From NCBI GenBank assembly GCA_033239005.1, contig BSQZ01000036.1, forward strand, positions 3,046,001-3,110,000: a DNA stretch of 64,000 bases, given 5' to 3'. This document shows positions 42,183-55,990 of this stretch, in pieces. This DNA comes from Lamellibrachia satsuma (Eukaryota > Annelida > Polychaeta > Sabellida > Siboglinidae). The stretch's first letter is position 1. Every line of letters begins with the position of its first letter. A model generated the notes under the pieces. The model worked only from the letters and a program-made list of their open reading frames with translations, was not told the DNA's origin and did not search any database. The position numbers and the translations under genes are program-made.

Positions 42183-42483
42183 ACGTTATCGAATCACCTA
42201 CCGAGGGTACATTATGACTAGGCATTACTGGTTTTATTTGAACCCCTATTGAATGAAATCATGTCCGGTATTCGTAAGACTGATGAGGAGATCATCTTAC
42301 TCTTTATCAATGCACTGCGAAGAACATACCGGGACTTAGTGATCCGCATTTCTTTTCTCAAACACCACAACATGTCTATTTTATGGTAATCAAATATGAA
42401 AATGACACGACCAATTATATTTTTCATGGTTGGAAACTCGATGTGTCGACGTTTCATGGGATTCGGCCATATATGCAAATTTA
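42183..42483. other. No recognisable feature
   Basis: No motif-bearing frame. Confidence 0.5.
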
Positions 42484-42812
42484 ACCCCACAATTTCGATA
42501 TTTACATATAATATCTCGAAAACTGCTTAACCGATTTTCATGAAGTTTTCTGTGACCAAATAACCAGTGAAAATGTGAAAATTTTTAAAGCAATTTTTTA
42601 GATATCGCATTATATATAGATACTGAAATGTTGAGGGTTCAATTTGTGTATATGTACAATGGTAAAGTTTGTGTCGCGTGAGCGATCACTTCCTCTCAAC
42701 GGATTGCTCTGACATTTTAACACAATCGTTCTCTCATCAAACCGCACATTTTAAGCACATAACCCAAGTTGTTTGAAGAATTGTTGGACACTAATATATT
42801 TATAAATCTATT
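42484..42812 (+). mobile_element. Composite element, copy E (3' core only, diverged)
   Basis: Shares AGATATCGCATTATATAT, GAAATGTTGAGGGTT, CCTCTCAACGGATTGCTCTG and GGACACTAATATATTTA with the other copies. It starts further upstream in the core than F, with ATATCTCGAAAACTGCTTAA. Confidence 0.8.
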
Positions 42813-42959
42813 TAAATTTTCTATTTAAATCAGTATCTCTGGGTAGTTACAATGTTACTATAATGTAGCTAGTGTTTCTCTGTTACGCAATGTATATACG
42901 TTTTCTGTTCATAAACACCTCTATAGGGTGCGGCCAATGTGTAGGTATAATTATTATCT

Positions 42960-43262
42960 TTACGATTACATAGAAAACACAAACATTCAACGGTTGTAAT
43001 TTCCGCTACAGCCTTTTTGAAACTGTGCCCCTCACCCCCTGGGGGCCCGTGGGGGTGGTTCCCCATCCGAACCCCTGGGGGCCCGTGGGGGTGGTTCCCT
43101 ATCCGAACCGCCTGGGGCCCGTGGGGGTGGTTCCCCATCCGAACCCCCTGGGGGCCAATGGTGGTGGTTCCCCATCCGAACCCCTATATCCGTCGAAAGA
43201 GGCCTTTGGGTCACCTTGCAAAGTGTCGTCCGATTTGGCACCCGAATGCGGCAGTGCATCAA
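42960..43262 (+). mobile_element. Interspersed repeat with (CAGA)n tail, four-unit form
   Basis: Sister of 19660-19900 in opposite orientation. Its G/C block (CCCCTGGGGGCCCGTGGGGG plus TGGTTCCCCATCCGAAC, 37 bp) occurs four times (43031-43186) instead of once. The tail runs directly into the (GGCA)n tract that opens composite element B. Confidence 0.7.
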
Positions 43263-44735
<1,473 letters not shown>

Positions 44736-44740
44736 TGGCA

Positions 44741-44855
44741 CGGGGGGGGGCAAAATTCACCTGATGTAATTGTTGAACGCACGGGGAATCGAACCCGGAT
44801 TCTTTCGATTGAGAGTCTGATTTTCAAACCGCTACGCCGCCACCGTGCCGCACAG
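44741..44855 (-). mobile_element. tRNA-derived SINE, best-preserved head
   Basis: Minus strand: GCACGG at the start pairs perfectly with CCGTGC after the T arm; A-box-like GGCGTAGCGGTTTGAA, anticodon-loop position CTC, B-box GGGTTCGATTCCCCG, then the body ACAATTACATCAGGTGAATT and TTGCCCCCC. The anticodon stem is degenerate. It follows composite element B directly. Confidence 0.7.
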
Positions 44856-44857
44856 CG

Positions 44858-44913
44858 TGCGTGCATGCGTGCATGCGAGCATGCGTGCGTGCGTGCATGC
44901 GTGCGTGCGTGCA

Positions 44914-44945
<32 letters not shown>
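44858..44945. repeat. (GTGC)n/(ATGC) microsatellite
   Basis: GCGTGCGTGCAT-type run of about 85 bp. Confidence 0.97.
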
Positions 44946-45054
44946 GGTGGGTATGGTTGTAGGCATGCATGGTAAATACATACACATATACCGATGAATA
45001 GATTCACGTGTTAACGTGTACATCATTATACATGTACGTAGATGCAAATGATTC

Positions 45055-45346
45055 GGATGGATGGATGTACGTGAATTCAGGGAGTTTTTTACCAACAGAT
45101 TTTACTGTTTCTGACAGTAACTATGTCACACTCTAATTTTGATTACACTAGTTCCATGTCACACTTTGTTTTCTAATTTGCTTGTGGATGTCTCATAATA
45201 GGATGGATGGATGTAGGTGAATTTACGGAGTTTTTTATGAACTGATTTTACCATTTCCGACAGTCAACATGTCACACTCTAATTTTAATTATATTAGTTC
45301 CATGTCACATGCTGCTGTCTAATTTGTTTGTGGTTGTCTCATAAAG
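45055..45346. repeat. 146-bp tandem duplication
   Basis: Both halves (45055-45200 and 45201-45346) begin GGATGGATGGATGTA, contain ATGTCACACTCTAATTTT and TAGTTCCATGTCACA and end GTCTCATAA. They differ by roughly 15 percent, so the duplication is not recent. Confidence 0.9.
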
Positions 45347-46039
45347 CAGTGCATGAGATAAATGTACCGACATTATGATCAGGACACGTGTCCTGTAACC
45401 CACATATCTTACTTATAAAAAGTAAGCGACAGTTCTCTATTATCGACAGAGGAATGCCACACACCGTTAATTTGACTTGTTGAAGCATCGATTAAACAGC
45501 ACAGTCGCCATACAGCCTACCAGATGGGTTGCAACGGCAGGGGTGTGTCTATGATCTGCAAGAGAAGCTAGCTTATTCACCCATGAGCTTACCATCAATA
45601 AAATGAAATAAAAAATAAGCCCAATCCCCTATCCTAAATATGCCACTGGGCAAAAATGGTCCATTCTCTCGAATGAATCTAAACTAACTTACTCAACCGT
45701 CCCTCACTGTCGATCCACAGTCAATTTCTTGAAGATAAATGTCCTGTTGGAAATAGCCACGTAATAGATGACTGGCACCGTGTCGACAACAGCAGTTAGT
45801 ACACCACCCAATGTTCAGCTTTACACCGTTGCAGTATGGCAAAGTTGGAATTACTGATCAAAGAAATTAATATTTGCAACGGGGACATTCAGTCTTAGAG
45901 TAAAGGTCGTAAAGGAGCTGGCTGTATGTGTTTATATGTACACATGGAAGTGAGTGTACGCCGTTCGCTTGTATACCTGCTTTTATGTACGGACACATTC
46001 GAGCGAACGCATAAACAGTCTTGTCAGTTCGACCAAAAA
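45347..46039. other. No recognisable feature
   Basis: No motif-bearing frame. Confidence 0.5.
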
Positions 46040-46545
46040 GCGCACTTCGTTCTTGCTCATACGGACGTGTTGCTGATGGCAGACATTGTTCTCAATGACA
46101 TCTTACACGTATGCTTCACGATAGCATTTCCAGCCTGAGGGTCCTGCTTCAACCACGACTTGCGATCTGAAGTCATCACGAACAGTAGCGTTCAGCGGTT
46201 GATACGCGTCTTCATCTTCGCATATCCCATAACCGTGGGTTTTCGCTTCGGCCTCCTGGTGATCCAACAATATGTATCCACTTTGCCGGTCCATTGCTGC
46301 CAACTGCGTTTCATGTAAGTCAAATCCAACGACTATTTGAACAGTGAACGCCGTGAAGTGGCTCAGCTTGCGTCTTCTTGCTGCAGGCAAGATATCTTCA
46401 TATTGTCCGATGTTGTGGCTGACAATATTGCTGATTTCCTCATTCGTGTCATGATCCATGTATGGGATGAGCAAAATGTTATGGTAGCGTTCCATTTTAT
46501 TTTAGGCCCTGCTGTTAGAGTCCATGTTTAGAGACATACCATGCT
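46040..46545 (-). pseudogene. Unknown protein gene or exon, with two in-frame stops
   Basis: The central minus-strand frame (46495-46103, 130 codons) has protein-like composition: MERYHNILLIPYMDHDTNEE, RKLSHFTAFTVQIVVGFDL, MDRQSGYILLDHQEAEA, then VVVEAGPSGWKCYREAYV. Upstream the same frame is open for about 17 codons (NEHGMSLNMDSNSRA) before a TAA. Downstream it continues after another TAA with DVIENNVCHQQHVRMSKNEV. At that second stop the paralogue at 38.0 kb has a Glu codon, so TAA is a mutation. No family recognised. Confidence 0.5.
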
Positions 46546-46754
46546 CATTAAATACACCTAACGTTTGAGCCAATGGCTGCACAGGAAATTGTTATGAACG
46601 TAGTATCTCGACCAAGACAATAATACTGAAATGATGTCATTCACTCGGATGCACACAATGGTCAACGATTAGCACAACGTGGATCATGCTGAAGGAAACG
46701 AAGATATCTGTGTGGGTGGGCATTGTGGATTTAGTTGGTATGTAATGTGTTGCG

Positions 46755-46862
46755 CCACTACACCACTGCGGCACTACACCACTGCGCCACTACACCACTG
46801 CGGCACTACACCACTGCGGCACTACATCACTGCGGCACTACACCATTGCGGCACTGCTGGTA
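46755..46862. repeat. 16-bp minisatellite, about 7 copies
   Basis: Unit CACTACACCACTGCGG with C/G and A/T variants. Confidence 0.95.
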
Positions 46863-47279
46863 ACATCGTAAACTACTAGATGACTAAGCTGGCCTTTCCC
46901 TTACGCCCCCCCTTGCGACATCTTAGATACGCGACTGACATAACCGATTTTCAAGGCGATTCGAAACATATACTCAACCTTTCTCCGTGTATTATGTCAG
47001 GCTTTGACGGAGTTGCTTCATTCTATTGTCAGCGAACTACCTTTGTGAAAAAGCACGAAGAGGAAATAAACGTTTAGCTAGATTTTATTTATGGAACCAC
47101 TCAGCGCGTGTATGAATCATGTTGTATGAGACACTACCGATGATGAAACACGATTATCACTTTGGTTGCTGAATCGATGCAATGCTAACATAGTCTTACA
47201 CTCTGACCCAATGCGAAGCTATAGAGGATCCGCGTTTGATTATTTTGGTGAATTCTAATGTTACGTTTTCCTACGGTGA

Positions 47280-47392
47280 TCTTATACATCTTATATGATC
47301 TTATATGATCTTGTACATCTAATATGATCTTATATGATCTTATACATCTTATATGATCTTATACATCTTATATGATCTTATACATCTTTGCG
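47280..47392. repeat. AT-rich tandem repeat (CTTATATGAT/CTTATACAT)
   Basis: Alternating 9- and 10-bp units, about 11 in all. Confidence 0.9.
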
Positions 47393-47536
47393 CTGATCGA
47401 CGGAATAAATATGTATTTATTATGCTATATTAATATTATTATAGTGTCTTTACTCAAACGTGTAAATTGACATATACCCTGGACCGTATATTCGTTCAAT
47501 GGCGCGTACAGTCATTGCAAAATCTATTAGAGTTCG

Positions 47537-47681
47537 TGCAAACACCTGCCGGTCGCCTGTTGATGCAAACACTTGCCGGTCGCCTGTTGGTGCAAACACT
47601 TGCCGGTCGCCTGTTGGTGCAAACACTTGCCGGTCGCCTGTTGGTGCAAACACTTGGTGCAAACACTTGCCGGTCGCCTGT
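47537..47681. repeat. 27-bp minisatellite, about 5 copies
   Basis: Unit TGCAAACACTTGCCGGTCGC plus CTGTTGG, with one partial unit near 47645. Confidence 0.96.
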
Positions 47682-50199
47682 GACTGTTGGAAATATCGCA
47701 AATGGAAAAGAAAAAATCCACGGATCGTATACAGGAGCAGCACGTACAATATCCTGACGCATACCGCCTCGAATTCTAGTATTTTGTTATATGAACACCT
47801 GATCGTTTCGTTCCAGGATCGCGTAGACAACTTTCTCAGGCATATCATCAGTCGTACATTGATAGGCACCGTGTATATTATCTGCGTTTTTTTTCTGAAG
47901 CCGTTGGTCACTTCTACCCGGTGTCTATGCCAGGGGAAGTAAACCACGCGCGATGAATGTGTAACCTGTCGTGTCGTGCAGTGCCATAATGCCCCAGAAT
48001 GGGATATGCAATACATCTGAAAAAAAGAAAAGAACAAAACAACAGTGCTATCCCACGTCAGCGTGGTACAGCGTTATCTAGGCCAGAGTCCAGCTACACC
48101 AACAGTGGGTGATTGATGCCTCACATTGCCCTTGTGTGGCATAGGTTTAACTGACGCTCACTGTGGCTTAAAGGCACTGTAATGCAACGCTATAATATAT
48201 ATCTATGTCGAGAGGAAATTGCAAATACGAATATGATTGATTAAATCAATCTGAAATAAGGACTTTCATGTTTAAAACCATCACCTTTTGTTGATCCCGG
48301 AGACAAATCTCAACCACATTTATGTGACGGCACGTAGATCCTTTCGGACCACCCATCTATGCACAAATTATTTTTGCACTAACGAGATCTTGACATATTA
48401 ATAAACTAGAATTAGCACACACAGCCACACATTGATCACAGCCGATGTGCGAATGTTGGGGGTGGGGATGCGGCGGGGGTTTTGTGCTCCACGACATTTC
48501 TTTTTATTCGATTTGGTTTGATTGAGACGCAGTAGGCGCGATTTTTTATGAAACTGGTACTAAGCTAAACACACGGCGCAGCGCCATCACTGTCTGCTGC
48601 TGTTGTCATGCTATTTTATATCCAATCACAGTTAGCCCTTCTCAGCAATTAACCCAGTTTCACTACTGTCTATTCTGATCGTGCTTTATTGACAATCAAA
48701 TTGGTGGTCAGTCTTGTTCGTTAGCCGGTGTTTACCTTCAAGTTTATCTCCATTCACAGAAATTACAGATAGGCAGATCATCCTGTTAAATGATATCATC
48801 TTTCCCAGTACTCAATATTATTTATAAGACGGTGTCAGTATCAAACATAATTCGGTTAATATAAATTACATATTAATATTATATCCAGCAATGCGAACCA
48901 CTTCGTTGCTTACCACAAGAAAGCAAAAGTAGTTTTTGCTTTACATTTCATCAAAAACTCTTCCTTTCTAGATAGTGTCGGTAGGAAACCGGTTGTTCGC
49001 AAGCCTGGTAATCGTATAATTCAGATGATCCCGACGACCACTGTTATGTTGTGTTTATTTGCATATCTGATTTCCTCTACAAAGGATACTGGTTTCAATT
49101 AACCGCCTGATCGAATCCATCCACCCACATCATAATGAAATTAGATCTACAACCTAGTTTCAGTCCATTCCAGAAAACAAGTCGACCTCGCGTTCTGCGA
49201 AAGGATGCGTTTCAAAGCGCTCAGGCAATAACATAAACGCAGACGTTAAGATAGACACAGTTTCTACAATTAACCGTTGAGAAAAAAGACTTGTAAACGT
49301 GCCTCTGTTTTCAGTAATGTTGTTGTTAATTCGTAATCGTACTAAAATGTAAATGGGCCCACCTTCGTTTCGCGAGTTTCTCACTACTGTCATCAATAAT
49401 TCACAACAGTGCAGAGATACGCAGGAAAGTAACCTCGATACGGTTAATGTTAATGCTGTACATTTGAAATATTTTTTTGTATACGGCGACAGTAACAATG
49501 CCTTGTCGAACAATCATTGAATCATTTTATCCAAATAACACTAATTAAAAAACGGGCAACGTTTTTTGGCTTATAGAGGCGTTTGCCTGTCCATAAGTTG
49601 TTTGTGAACAATTTACGTAAACATCTGCATCCAATTATCATTAAATGCCGGGAATACGTAAATTCAATCAAAGAACTCCAACATTCCTTTTTTAGAACTA
49701 ATTCGTTTCCCTTGCATGAACGCAAGAGACCTATGCGAATAGGTGAATAGTAAGTGTGATCTAAAGTAAAAGCCCACCAGACACATTTGCATTGATTCGG
49801 CAGCGGCGACGATACTCTACTTGAATCTGGAATTGACAGAGTTGCACTGCAGGCAGAAACTAAATATAGTAACTATTATGCGGATTAATCCGGGTCCACT
49901 TGTACGTATTTGTCGACACCTGCTTTGGCGTTCAGTGCCAGCTAATCGTGGCTTGATTTTAACGATGTTTCCGTGAGTTCGTTACCCTCACATACGCCTA
50001 TACAGGTTTAAAACGAGAGGGGGTATAATTGCCGAGAGGGGGGGACGCAATATCACACGACACCTTTGAAAGTGTGGAAATCACATACTTTGTATTGAAT
50101 TACTCAGAGGATGTTAGATCATCACATAATCAACATACTTTATGTAAGTCCAGCATAGACGCGTCCCGGTTTTATGCAACAAAAATAAACCGTTTAGCG
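47682..50199. other. 2.5 kb with nothing recognised
   Basis: No tandem repeat or known element was seen. Open frames up to 117 codons (49160-49513, minus) lack motifs. Confidence 0.45.
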
Positions 50200-51215
50200 T
50201 TGACAACATTTTGTCTTCGAAAAATCATGCACTGACCATATTGCCACATCGAAAATAATCACAGACCAGTCAGTTGAGTGGCAGTCACATCTCTATATTA
50301 ATTTAATAGATTTCGAGAAAACTGTTGGTAGTGGACGTTATTTAGATGCTGATGCATCATCACGGAATGAATCCCAGCAACATTTGGAACACTAATCCAG
50401 CGGATTATGAAGACTACACCTGCCATGTTATACATAATGGAAAACGATCTGATACACTTATACTTGAAGCAAAGATTAGCAAAAATGCAGTATATTTCTA
50501 TTAGGCAGTGCAAAAGTGGCATCCAATGGACATTCACTGTGATCTTGACTTTGCAGATGACATCTGCCTATTATCACATTCACACAAACATATGCAAAAG
50601 AAGAACAGCCGAATTAACATAAGAAGAAGCCTGAGAATAAATATACAGACGGCAAAATGATGATGAACAATGCGCAAGTATAATTTAAAGTACAGCTGAA
50701 AGAGAAATTAAAATATATAGAAGAGGGCAAAACACGTCCCTATCTGGGCAGCGTAGTGACAGCCAATGGATGAACAGATGAAGATATAAAAAAACAGGAT
50801 TGGAAAGGCCAGACATGCATTCATCACCTTAAAGGCAGTGTGGAATACACAATCCTTCTCAGTCAGAAACAACATCAGAATATTCAACACCAATGTGAAA
50901 TGTGCGTTGCTCTATGGCTCTGAGACACCAAGGCAACAACCAGAACACTGTAAACATTCATAAACAAATGTTTCAGATATATTTCCAGCATTAAATGGCA
51001 AGACACGATAACAGACACAGAGCTCGCGTGGAGGGCAGGACTACACATCATCAGGAAGGAGGTTGAAAAAAGGAATTGGACATGGACATGACACACCCTT
51101 CGGAAACCAACCACCAATATCACAATGCATGCCCTAGAATGGACTCCCAAGAAAAAAGGCAGACTAACAAATATTGGAGGAGGTCAGACAGGAACTGAAC
51201 ACATGTACAGCCCCG
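50200..51215 (+). mobile_element. RTE-like LINE, reverse transcriptase to C-terminus
   Basis: Through several frameshifts: SCTDHIATSKIITDQSVEW, then SHLYINLIDFEKTV (motif A; the usual FEKAFDS Asp is lost), YTCHVIHNGK, DLDFADDICLLSHSHKHMQ (motif C with both Asp), LGSVVTANG with TDEDI, ITDTELAWRAG, KRNWTW with HTLRKPTTNITMHALEW, then KKGR and W-R-R-S-D-R-N. This is the RTE/CFDP2-type order ('CTDQIATL', 'LYINF.DFEKAFDS', 'GHTLRKP...ALEWNPQGKR'). Many stops; dead. It may belong to the same family as the endonuclease remnant at 6.2 kb. Confidence 0.85.
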
Positions 51216-51545
51216 TCCGGCAAGTTTCTCAGATCCCACATTCCTACAGGCATGACGATAACATATATACATCAAGAAGTCGTCATGAACATGTAATGCA
51301 AAGAATACAGACATTCCACCACGAATACACAAATTTAATTACAAACAAGTGGGGCCATTTCGCCACAAGGTCACACACAAACCTGTGACCACCCCACCAC
51401 GACCTATCAAAACCATAAATGTCTGTTTTACGCAGGAAGGCGTCAAATGTGTCAATGTAGGGGCTTAATGATAAAATAAACATCAAAACTATTGCTTTAT
51501 AATCGAATTTATTTACGATCGAAAAATAGTATTATTGACGAACAA
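51216..51545. other. No recognisable feature
   Basis: No motif seen between the two LINE fragments. Confidence 0.5.
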
Positions 51546-51697
51546 ACAAGATTTAACAAGATTTGCCATCCAAGCCAAAGGCCCAGATGGCAAGTGGACA
51601 AGGAAGCCATTGGCTTATCGAGAGTCCAACAATGTTCATCTACTTATAACCCGCCCTCCTGAGATATGTGTCAACCTTGTTTTTAAACATATTCACG
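51546..51697 (-). mobile_element. CR1-like LINE 3' end with tail (copy 6)
   Basis: Plus-sense AACAAGATTTAACAAGATTT (tail), GGAAGCCATTGGCTTATCGA (UTR), then the reverse complement of the last codons (FKNKVDTYLRRAGYK) before the sequence is truncated. Confidence 0.85.
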
Positions 51698-51804
51698 CTA
51701 AAACGAACAACAATGGAAAATCAAATGTGTATTTGAAAAGCAACATTTTAGAATTTGGGAGTTTCCTTAAATGTGACAACTAACCGTTGAAAATTGCAAG
51801 TTTC

Positions 51805-52110
51805 TAGACCGGATGCTTACACAGACATCTAAACAATAAATGGAACGAATTCATCACAAAGATGAAGTCCTCAAAAGAGCAAATGCAGACCCAATCAAGT
51901 CAACAATAGTGAAAAGAAAATGGATATAGTTGTGCCATGTCCTTAGAATATCGACAAAAAGAACACCGAAGTAGGAGTGTTACTGGAAACCATCTGGAAA
52001 ACGGAAAAGGACGTCTAAAAGAAAGGTACAAACGAACCATCGCAAGAGAGGCACAAATCCAGAACAGAAGACACATAAAGAATGGTTGAAGAATGCCTCT
52101 CCGTGCACTC
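51805..52110 (+). mobile_element. LINE C-terminal fragment
   Basis: A frame broken by stops reads KDEVLKRANADPIKSTIVKR, then KW.*LCHVLRISTKRTP, then YWKPSGKRKRTSKRKV. This is the conserved end '..I..RRW.W.GHVLRM....P..AL.W.P.GKRKRGRPK' of RTE-type LINEs. A separate insertion or a rearranged part of the 50.2-51.2 kb element. Confidence 0.75.
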
Positions 52111-53455
52111 AGGGAGTAAGCTTCGCCTACTGAAGGAATTGAAACGTATTTGTGTCTGCAATTACATTTCCTTGAAAACGTTGAATCTCTGTCCAATTCA
52201 CTGCAGAATGAGGATCGTCTTATATTACATTCAGCGTTATCAACTGTTGGGATGTGAACACCCTAGTCATGGTTTGTTTCCTGAAACCTTCAGTTGCTGG
52301 AAAGATATATTTGAAAGCAGTTGTTGTCTGTGTAGAAGTGGGCAAGCCATTTGTGTCAACCTCGTTTATGCATGCATTAAATAAACTCGAATCTGCTGCA
52401 CAGAATGGAGCTGTGAACGTTCTAACACGTTTCTACAAAATGGAAAGGAAGCTTATCAAATGCCTAGTCGTCTGCATCGACTACTAGGCGCGATGTTGAA
52501 GCAGACACTTATGTACAGAAAATATCACATAAGGCGAGGAAATAGACACATTGCCAAGTGGAATGTATGTCAAGCCAGATATATTTGACATGATTGGCAC
52601 ATACTTGAGCTGTTTGCGAAATGTTGGATATCATGCACATGGTGAAGTTGCACACAGAAGGTCAACATTGAAGCAAACAAAAGGCTGCTAGAAAATGACA
52701 CCAAAGACATATGCGAAATACCAGTAGTTCAATGCCTCGGGGACGTTGCCACTAAAAATGGAAGCTTCACATAAGAACCTCGAAAAAGGTGGAAAGTTAG
52801 TGATTGATTCCAATCGCAGGGAAGAAGTCAACTGCACAATGATCTTCTCACTGAGCGGAACTGCCATGTAACAACCTTCTTAGAATTACGAACCACCAAG
52901 TGAATCTATAATCTATGAACTAAACAAATGCTGTAGTCCTAACTGTCGAGCTAATGTTTACCTATCATCGTTTAAATAATACCTTGTTAACTATTTTAGT
53001 TTTGAGTTACTAAAATAATAATAATAATAATAATGTTTTTTTACTTCTGACAATCAATCAGTATATCCATATAAAATAATAAATACATAGATTAAAAACA
53101 GTACATTTAAAAATTATACAAAGCTAAAATCCATTGATATAATTATTAAATAACTGCATATTTTTTAACCGTTTATCAGTATTGAACTGGTGGTAATTAT
53201 GTATGAATTATTTTCAAAGGCTTACGACCTTCACGGCGCAAATCGTGACTTTCAAGAATCAATTAATTTTGCAAAACTTACCCAATCACCAAGTACTTAA
53301 TTCAAGACGTTAACTGGGTTATAAAGACATATGTGAAAAATGTGTTATGCCCTTTTCAGTTGTAGACCTACATAGAGTCGTTTTTGTAGACAACCTTCCT
53401 TGCGTTGGGTGGAAGTTGCCTTCACTATGGCGTTGGTCACATCCCACGCGGGACC
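52111..53455. other. No recognisable feature
   Basis: AT-rich from about 52950, including a short (ATA)n run near 53014. Confidence 0.5.
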
Positions 53456-53515
53456 TATAGGGATTAGGTTTGGGTTAGATTTAGGGTTTGGGTTAGGGTT
53501 AAGGTTATGGAATCC
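53456..53515. repeat. Telomere-like degenerate TTAGGG run
   Basis: About 50 bp of GGGTTAG/TTTAGGG variants (for example TTTAGGGTTTGGGTTAGGGT). Short and degenerate, an interstitial telomere-like patch rather than a telomere. Confidence 0.6.
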
Positions 53516-53544
53516 TAACTGGTTGATTGAGCTAAACTTTTCGG

Positions 53545-53805
53545 TGAATAAACATTGTCTGATGAATAGGTCACATTGAAGCTTTTATGAAAATCGGATA
53601 GTAATTTTCGTGATATTGCATTGTGTATAGATATTGAAATTTCTGGGTGAAATTTAAATGACTATTATATGTATTATGGTATACTTTGTGTTATATGAGC
53701 AGTCACTTCCTCTCAACGGATTGCTATGAAATTTTAGCACACATGTCTTTTAATCTAACTTAACATTTTAGCATATGCATGGCTGTTTAAAGAATTTGTT
53801 TGGAA
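53545..53805 (+). mobile_element. Composite element, copy F (3' core only, most diverged)
   Basis: Shares TCGGTGAATAAAC, TAATTTTCG.GATAT.GCAT, GATATTGAAAT and CCTCTCAACGGATTGCT with the other copies, and ends GTTTAAAGAATTTG. A (CACG)n run (53812-53876) follows. Confidence 0.75.
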
Positions 53806-53824
53806 TTTGGAACACACACGCACA

Positions 53825-53868
<44 letters not shown>

Positions 53869-53876
53869 CACACACA

Positions 53877-54308
53877 GCGCAAAAGCACTTTGCTGGCTTT
53901 CTTAACATTGGAGCAAACACCGCTTCTATTGCTTGTTATGTCAACATCCGTGTTCTTTGTGATCGTCCTCTTCGACATGAATACTTGCCGAATGTGCTTG
54001 CATGTGAGTCCGCGTGTATCTTTGTCGTACACACCCACACGACGCTAATAGGCTCAGTGTTCGTGCTCGATGTGGCAGTGGGCGAACACAATGATGAAAT
54101 ACTACCACGCTACCATTTCCAACCTTGTTTGTTTGACACATTCTATACACAGCTGCAAGAGCCAGCTGCGAATATTGCACACTTGGGAAATTATACGAAT
54201 TTACTAAATCATGCGAGAGCACTGTTTATCGAAAGCGGCCGTCTGTTCGCTAATGTTTACAGACAACGGCGAATGTTGACCAGGATGGTCAAGGCAATCA
54301 TGTCGTAA
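53877..54308 (+). CDS. Unrecognised open frame ending ARALFIESGRLFANV..
   Basis: After the microsatellite a frame stays open for about 145 codons to a TAA at 54306. The part from 54040 has plausible protein character (GSVFVLDVAVGEHNDEI, LQEPAANIAHLGNYTNLL, ARALFIESGRLFANVYRQRR). No domain recognised and no start of its own outside the repeat. It could be a 3' exon. Confidence 0.25.
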   Translation, partial: AQKHFAGFLNIGANTASIACYVNIRVLCDRPLRHEYLPNVLACESACIFVVHTHTTLIGSVFVLDVAVGEHNDEILPRYHFQPCLFDTFYTQLQEPAANIAHLGNYTNLLNHARALFIESGRLFANVYRQRRMLTRMVKAIMS

Positions 54309-54369
54309 TCCTAGTCATCCTAGACCCGCCGTAGGATACAACCAACCGCTCCCGCAAGACAGACTTTTG

Positions 54370-54600
54370 AGGGGGTGTGGCAGGGGTCTCAACCTCCATT
54401 CTCCCACCTGTTTTGGGGGCCAATCTCCCACCTGTTTGCGGGGCCAACCTCCCACCTCCCACCTGTTTGCGGGACCAGCCTCCCACCACTTTTCATAGTT
54501 TACCTCCCACCACCCACCAATTTCTGAGCTCAACTTCCCACCGTCCACCATTTTAAAGGTTTACCTCCCACTTCCTCCCCAACCCATTCTTCTGTCTCCG
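54370..54600. repeat. Degenerate CTCCCACC minisatellite
   Basis: Units of roughly 20-30 bp built on CTCCCACCTGTTTGCGGGGC plus CAAC. A related block lies at about 54930-55075, on the other side of a LINE tail. Confidence 0.8.
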
Positions 54601-54687
54601 TTGTGAGAGCGTCGGCCATTATAAAAGGCATATTTAACCAAATTAAAACAATATCGCCGATCCAGATGTCATCTGGACACCAATGTC

Positions 54688-54905
54688 TAACAAGGATTAT
54701 AACAGAGTTGCCACCTAAAGCCACAAGCCCCAGATGGCAAGTGGACAAGGAAACCATTGGTTTATCGAGAGTTCAACAATCTGTTATCTATGTATAGCCC
54801 GCCCTCCTGAGATATATGCCAATTATTTTATAACATATTCACACTACTAGCGTTAAGGCAATCATTAAATAATTTGTTCCATTCATGTATCGTCCTCTGC
54901 CAGAA
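54688..54905 (-). mobile_element. CR1-like LINE 3' end with tail (copy 7), inserted in the CTCCCACC minisatellite
   Basis: Plus-sense AACAAGGATTATAACAGAG (tail), GGCAAGTGGACAAGGAAACC (UTR), GCCCGCCCTCCTGAGATATA (the YLRRAG codons in reverse), ending near CATTCATGTATCGTCCTCTG. The minisatellite-type sequence lies on both sides. Confidence 0.85.
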
Positions 54906-55499
54906 TGAGGGCGCGTGTGGCAGGGGTTTTAATCTCCGATGTCCCACCTAGTTTGGGGCTAACCCCCATCTCCCACCTTTTTGGGGGACCAGCCTCCCAC
55001 CATTTTGAGAGTCAACATTCATCTCTCGTCAATCCCACCTCCCACCGTTTTTAGGATCAACCTCCCACTTTCTGCCCCCCCCCCCCTCCATCATGAGTAC
55101 TTTCTTATAATCAACTTACATTATTCCTTAACAAATGCTGTTTGGTGCCCTTAAGTTCTACTTCCTGTTGCTGGCCAATCGATAGTTCCACCATTGGTCA
55201 TCTATGAATGTATGACATGTATATGTCAAAAACCTGTCAAACATGTGTTATGTACATTTATTATGCTAGCATTTACATCAGAAGAAAACATTAATTTGAA
55301 AGGTATTCCCGCAGGTGAACTTTAGATTTGCATCCAAATAAATATGCTCGGCTGCGCTTAATGATCACCATTATTCCGTTGATCATTCAGATATGGTCTT
55401 CTAGTTAGCAACAGCTGATACTGATATGCGCTGCCTATTCAATGCAGGTGCCAACGTGTAACTTGTTGGTGAGTGACCATTACTATTGTTTGTAAAGAT

Positions 55500-55990
55500 T
55501 AGCATTACTGATGCTGTTTTCTATGCGGGTGTCTTCCTTTGCTACCAACTGTCCTTGTTCACACACCATGGGCATTACTGATGCTGTTTTCTATGCGGGT
55601 GTCTTCCTTTGCTACCAACTGTCCTTGTTCACACACCATGGGCGTTACTGAAGCTGTTTTCTATGCGGGTGTCTTCCTTTGCTACCAACTGTCCTTGTTC
55701 ACACACCATGGGCGTTACTGAAGCTGTTTTCTATGCGGGTGTCTTTCTTTGCCACCAACTGTCCTTGTTCACACACCATGGGCGTTACTGATGCTGTTTT
55801 CTATGCGGGTGTCTTCCTTTGCTACCAACTGTCTTTGTTCACACACATGGGCGTTACTGAAGCTGTTTTCTATGCGGGTGTCTTCCTTTGCCACCAACTG
55901 TCCTTGTTCACACACCATGGGTGTTACTGAAGCTGTTTTTTATGCGGGTGTCTTCCTTTGCTACCAACTGTCCTTGTTCACACACCATGG
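55500..55990. repeat. 70-bp minisatellite, 7 copies
   Basis: Unit GGCGTTACTGAAGCTGTTTT then CTATGCGGGTGTCTTCCTTT then GCTACCAACTGTCCTTGTTC then ACACACCAT; starts near 55501, 55571, 55641 and so on. A GAT/GAA variant distinguishes units, and one unit lacks a base. Confidence 0.97.

Noticed and set aside
44741..44855. Functional tRNA gene
   Set aside because: The acceptor and T arm are good, but the anticodon stem is disrupted, the sequence continues into a SINE body, and the same head occurs many times.
53456..53515. Telomere or chromosome end
   Set aside because: Only about 50 bp of degenerate TTAGGG-like repeats with ordinary sequence on both sides.
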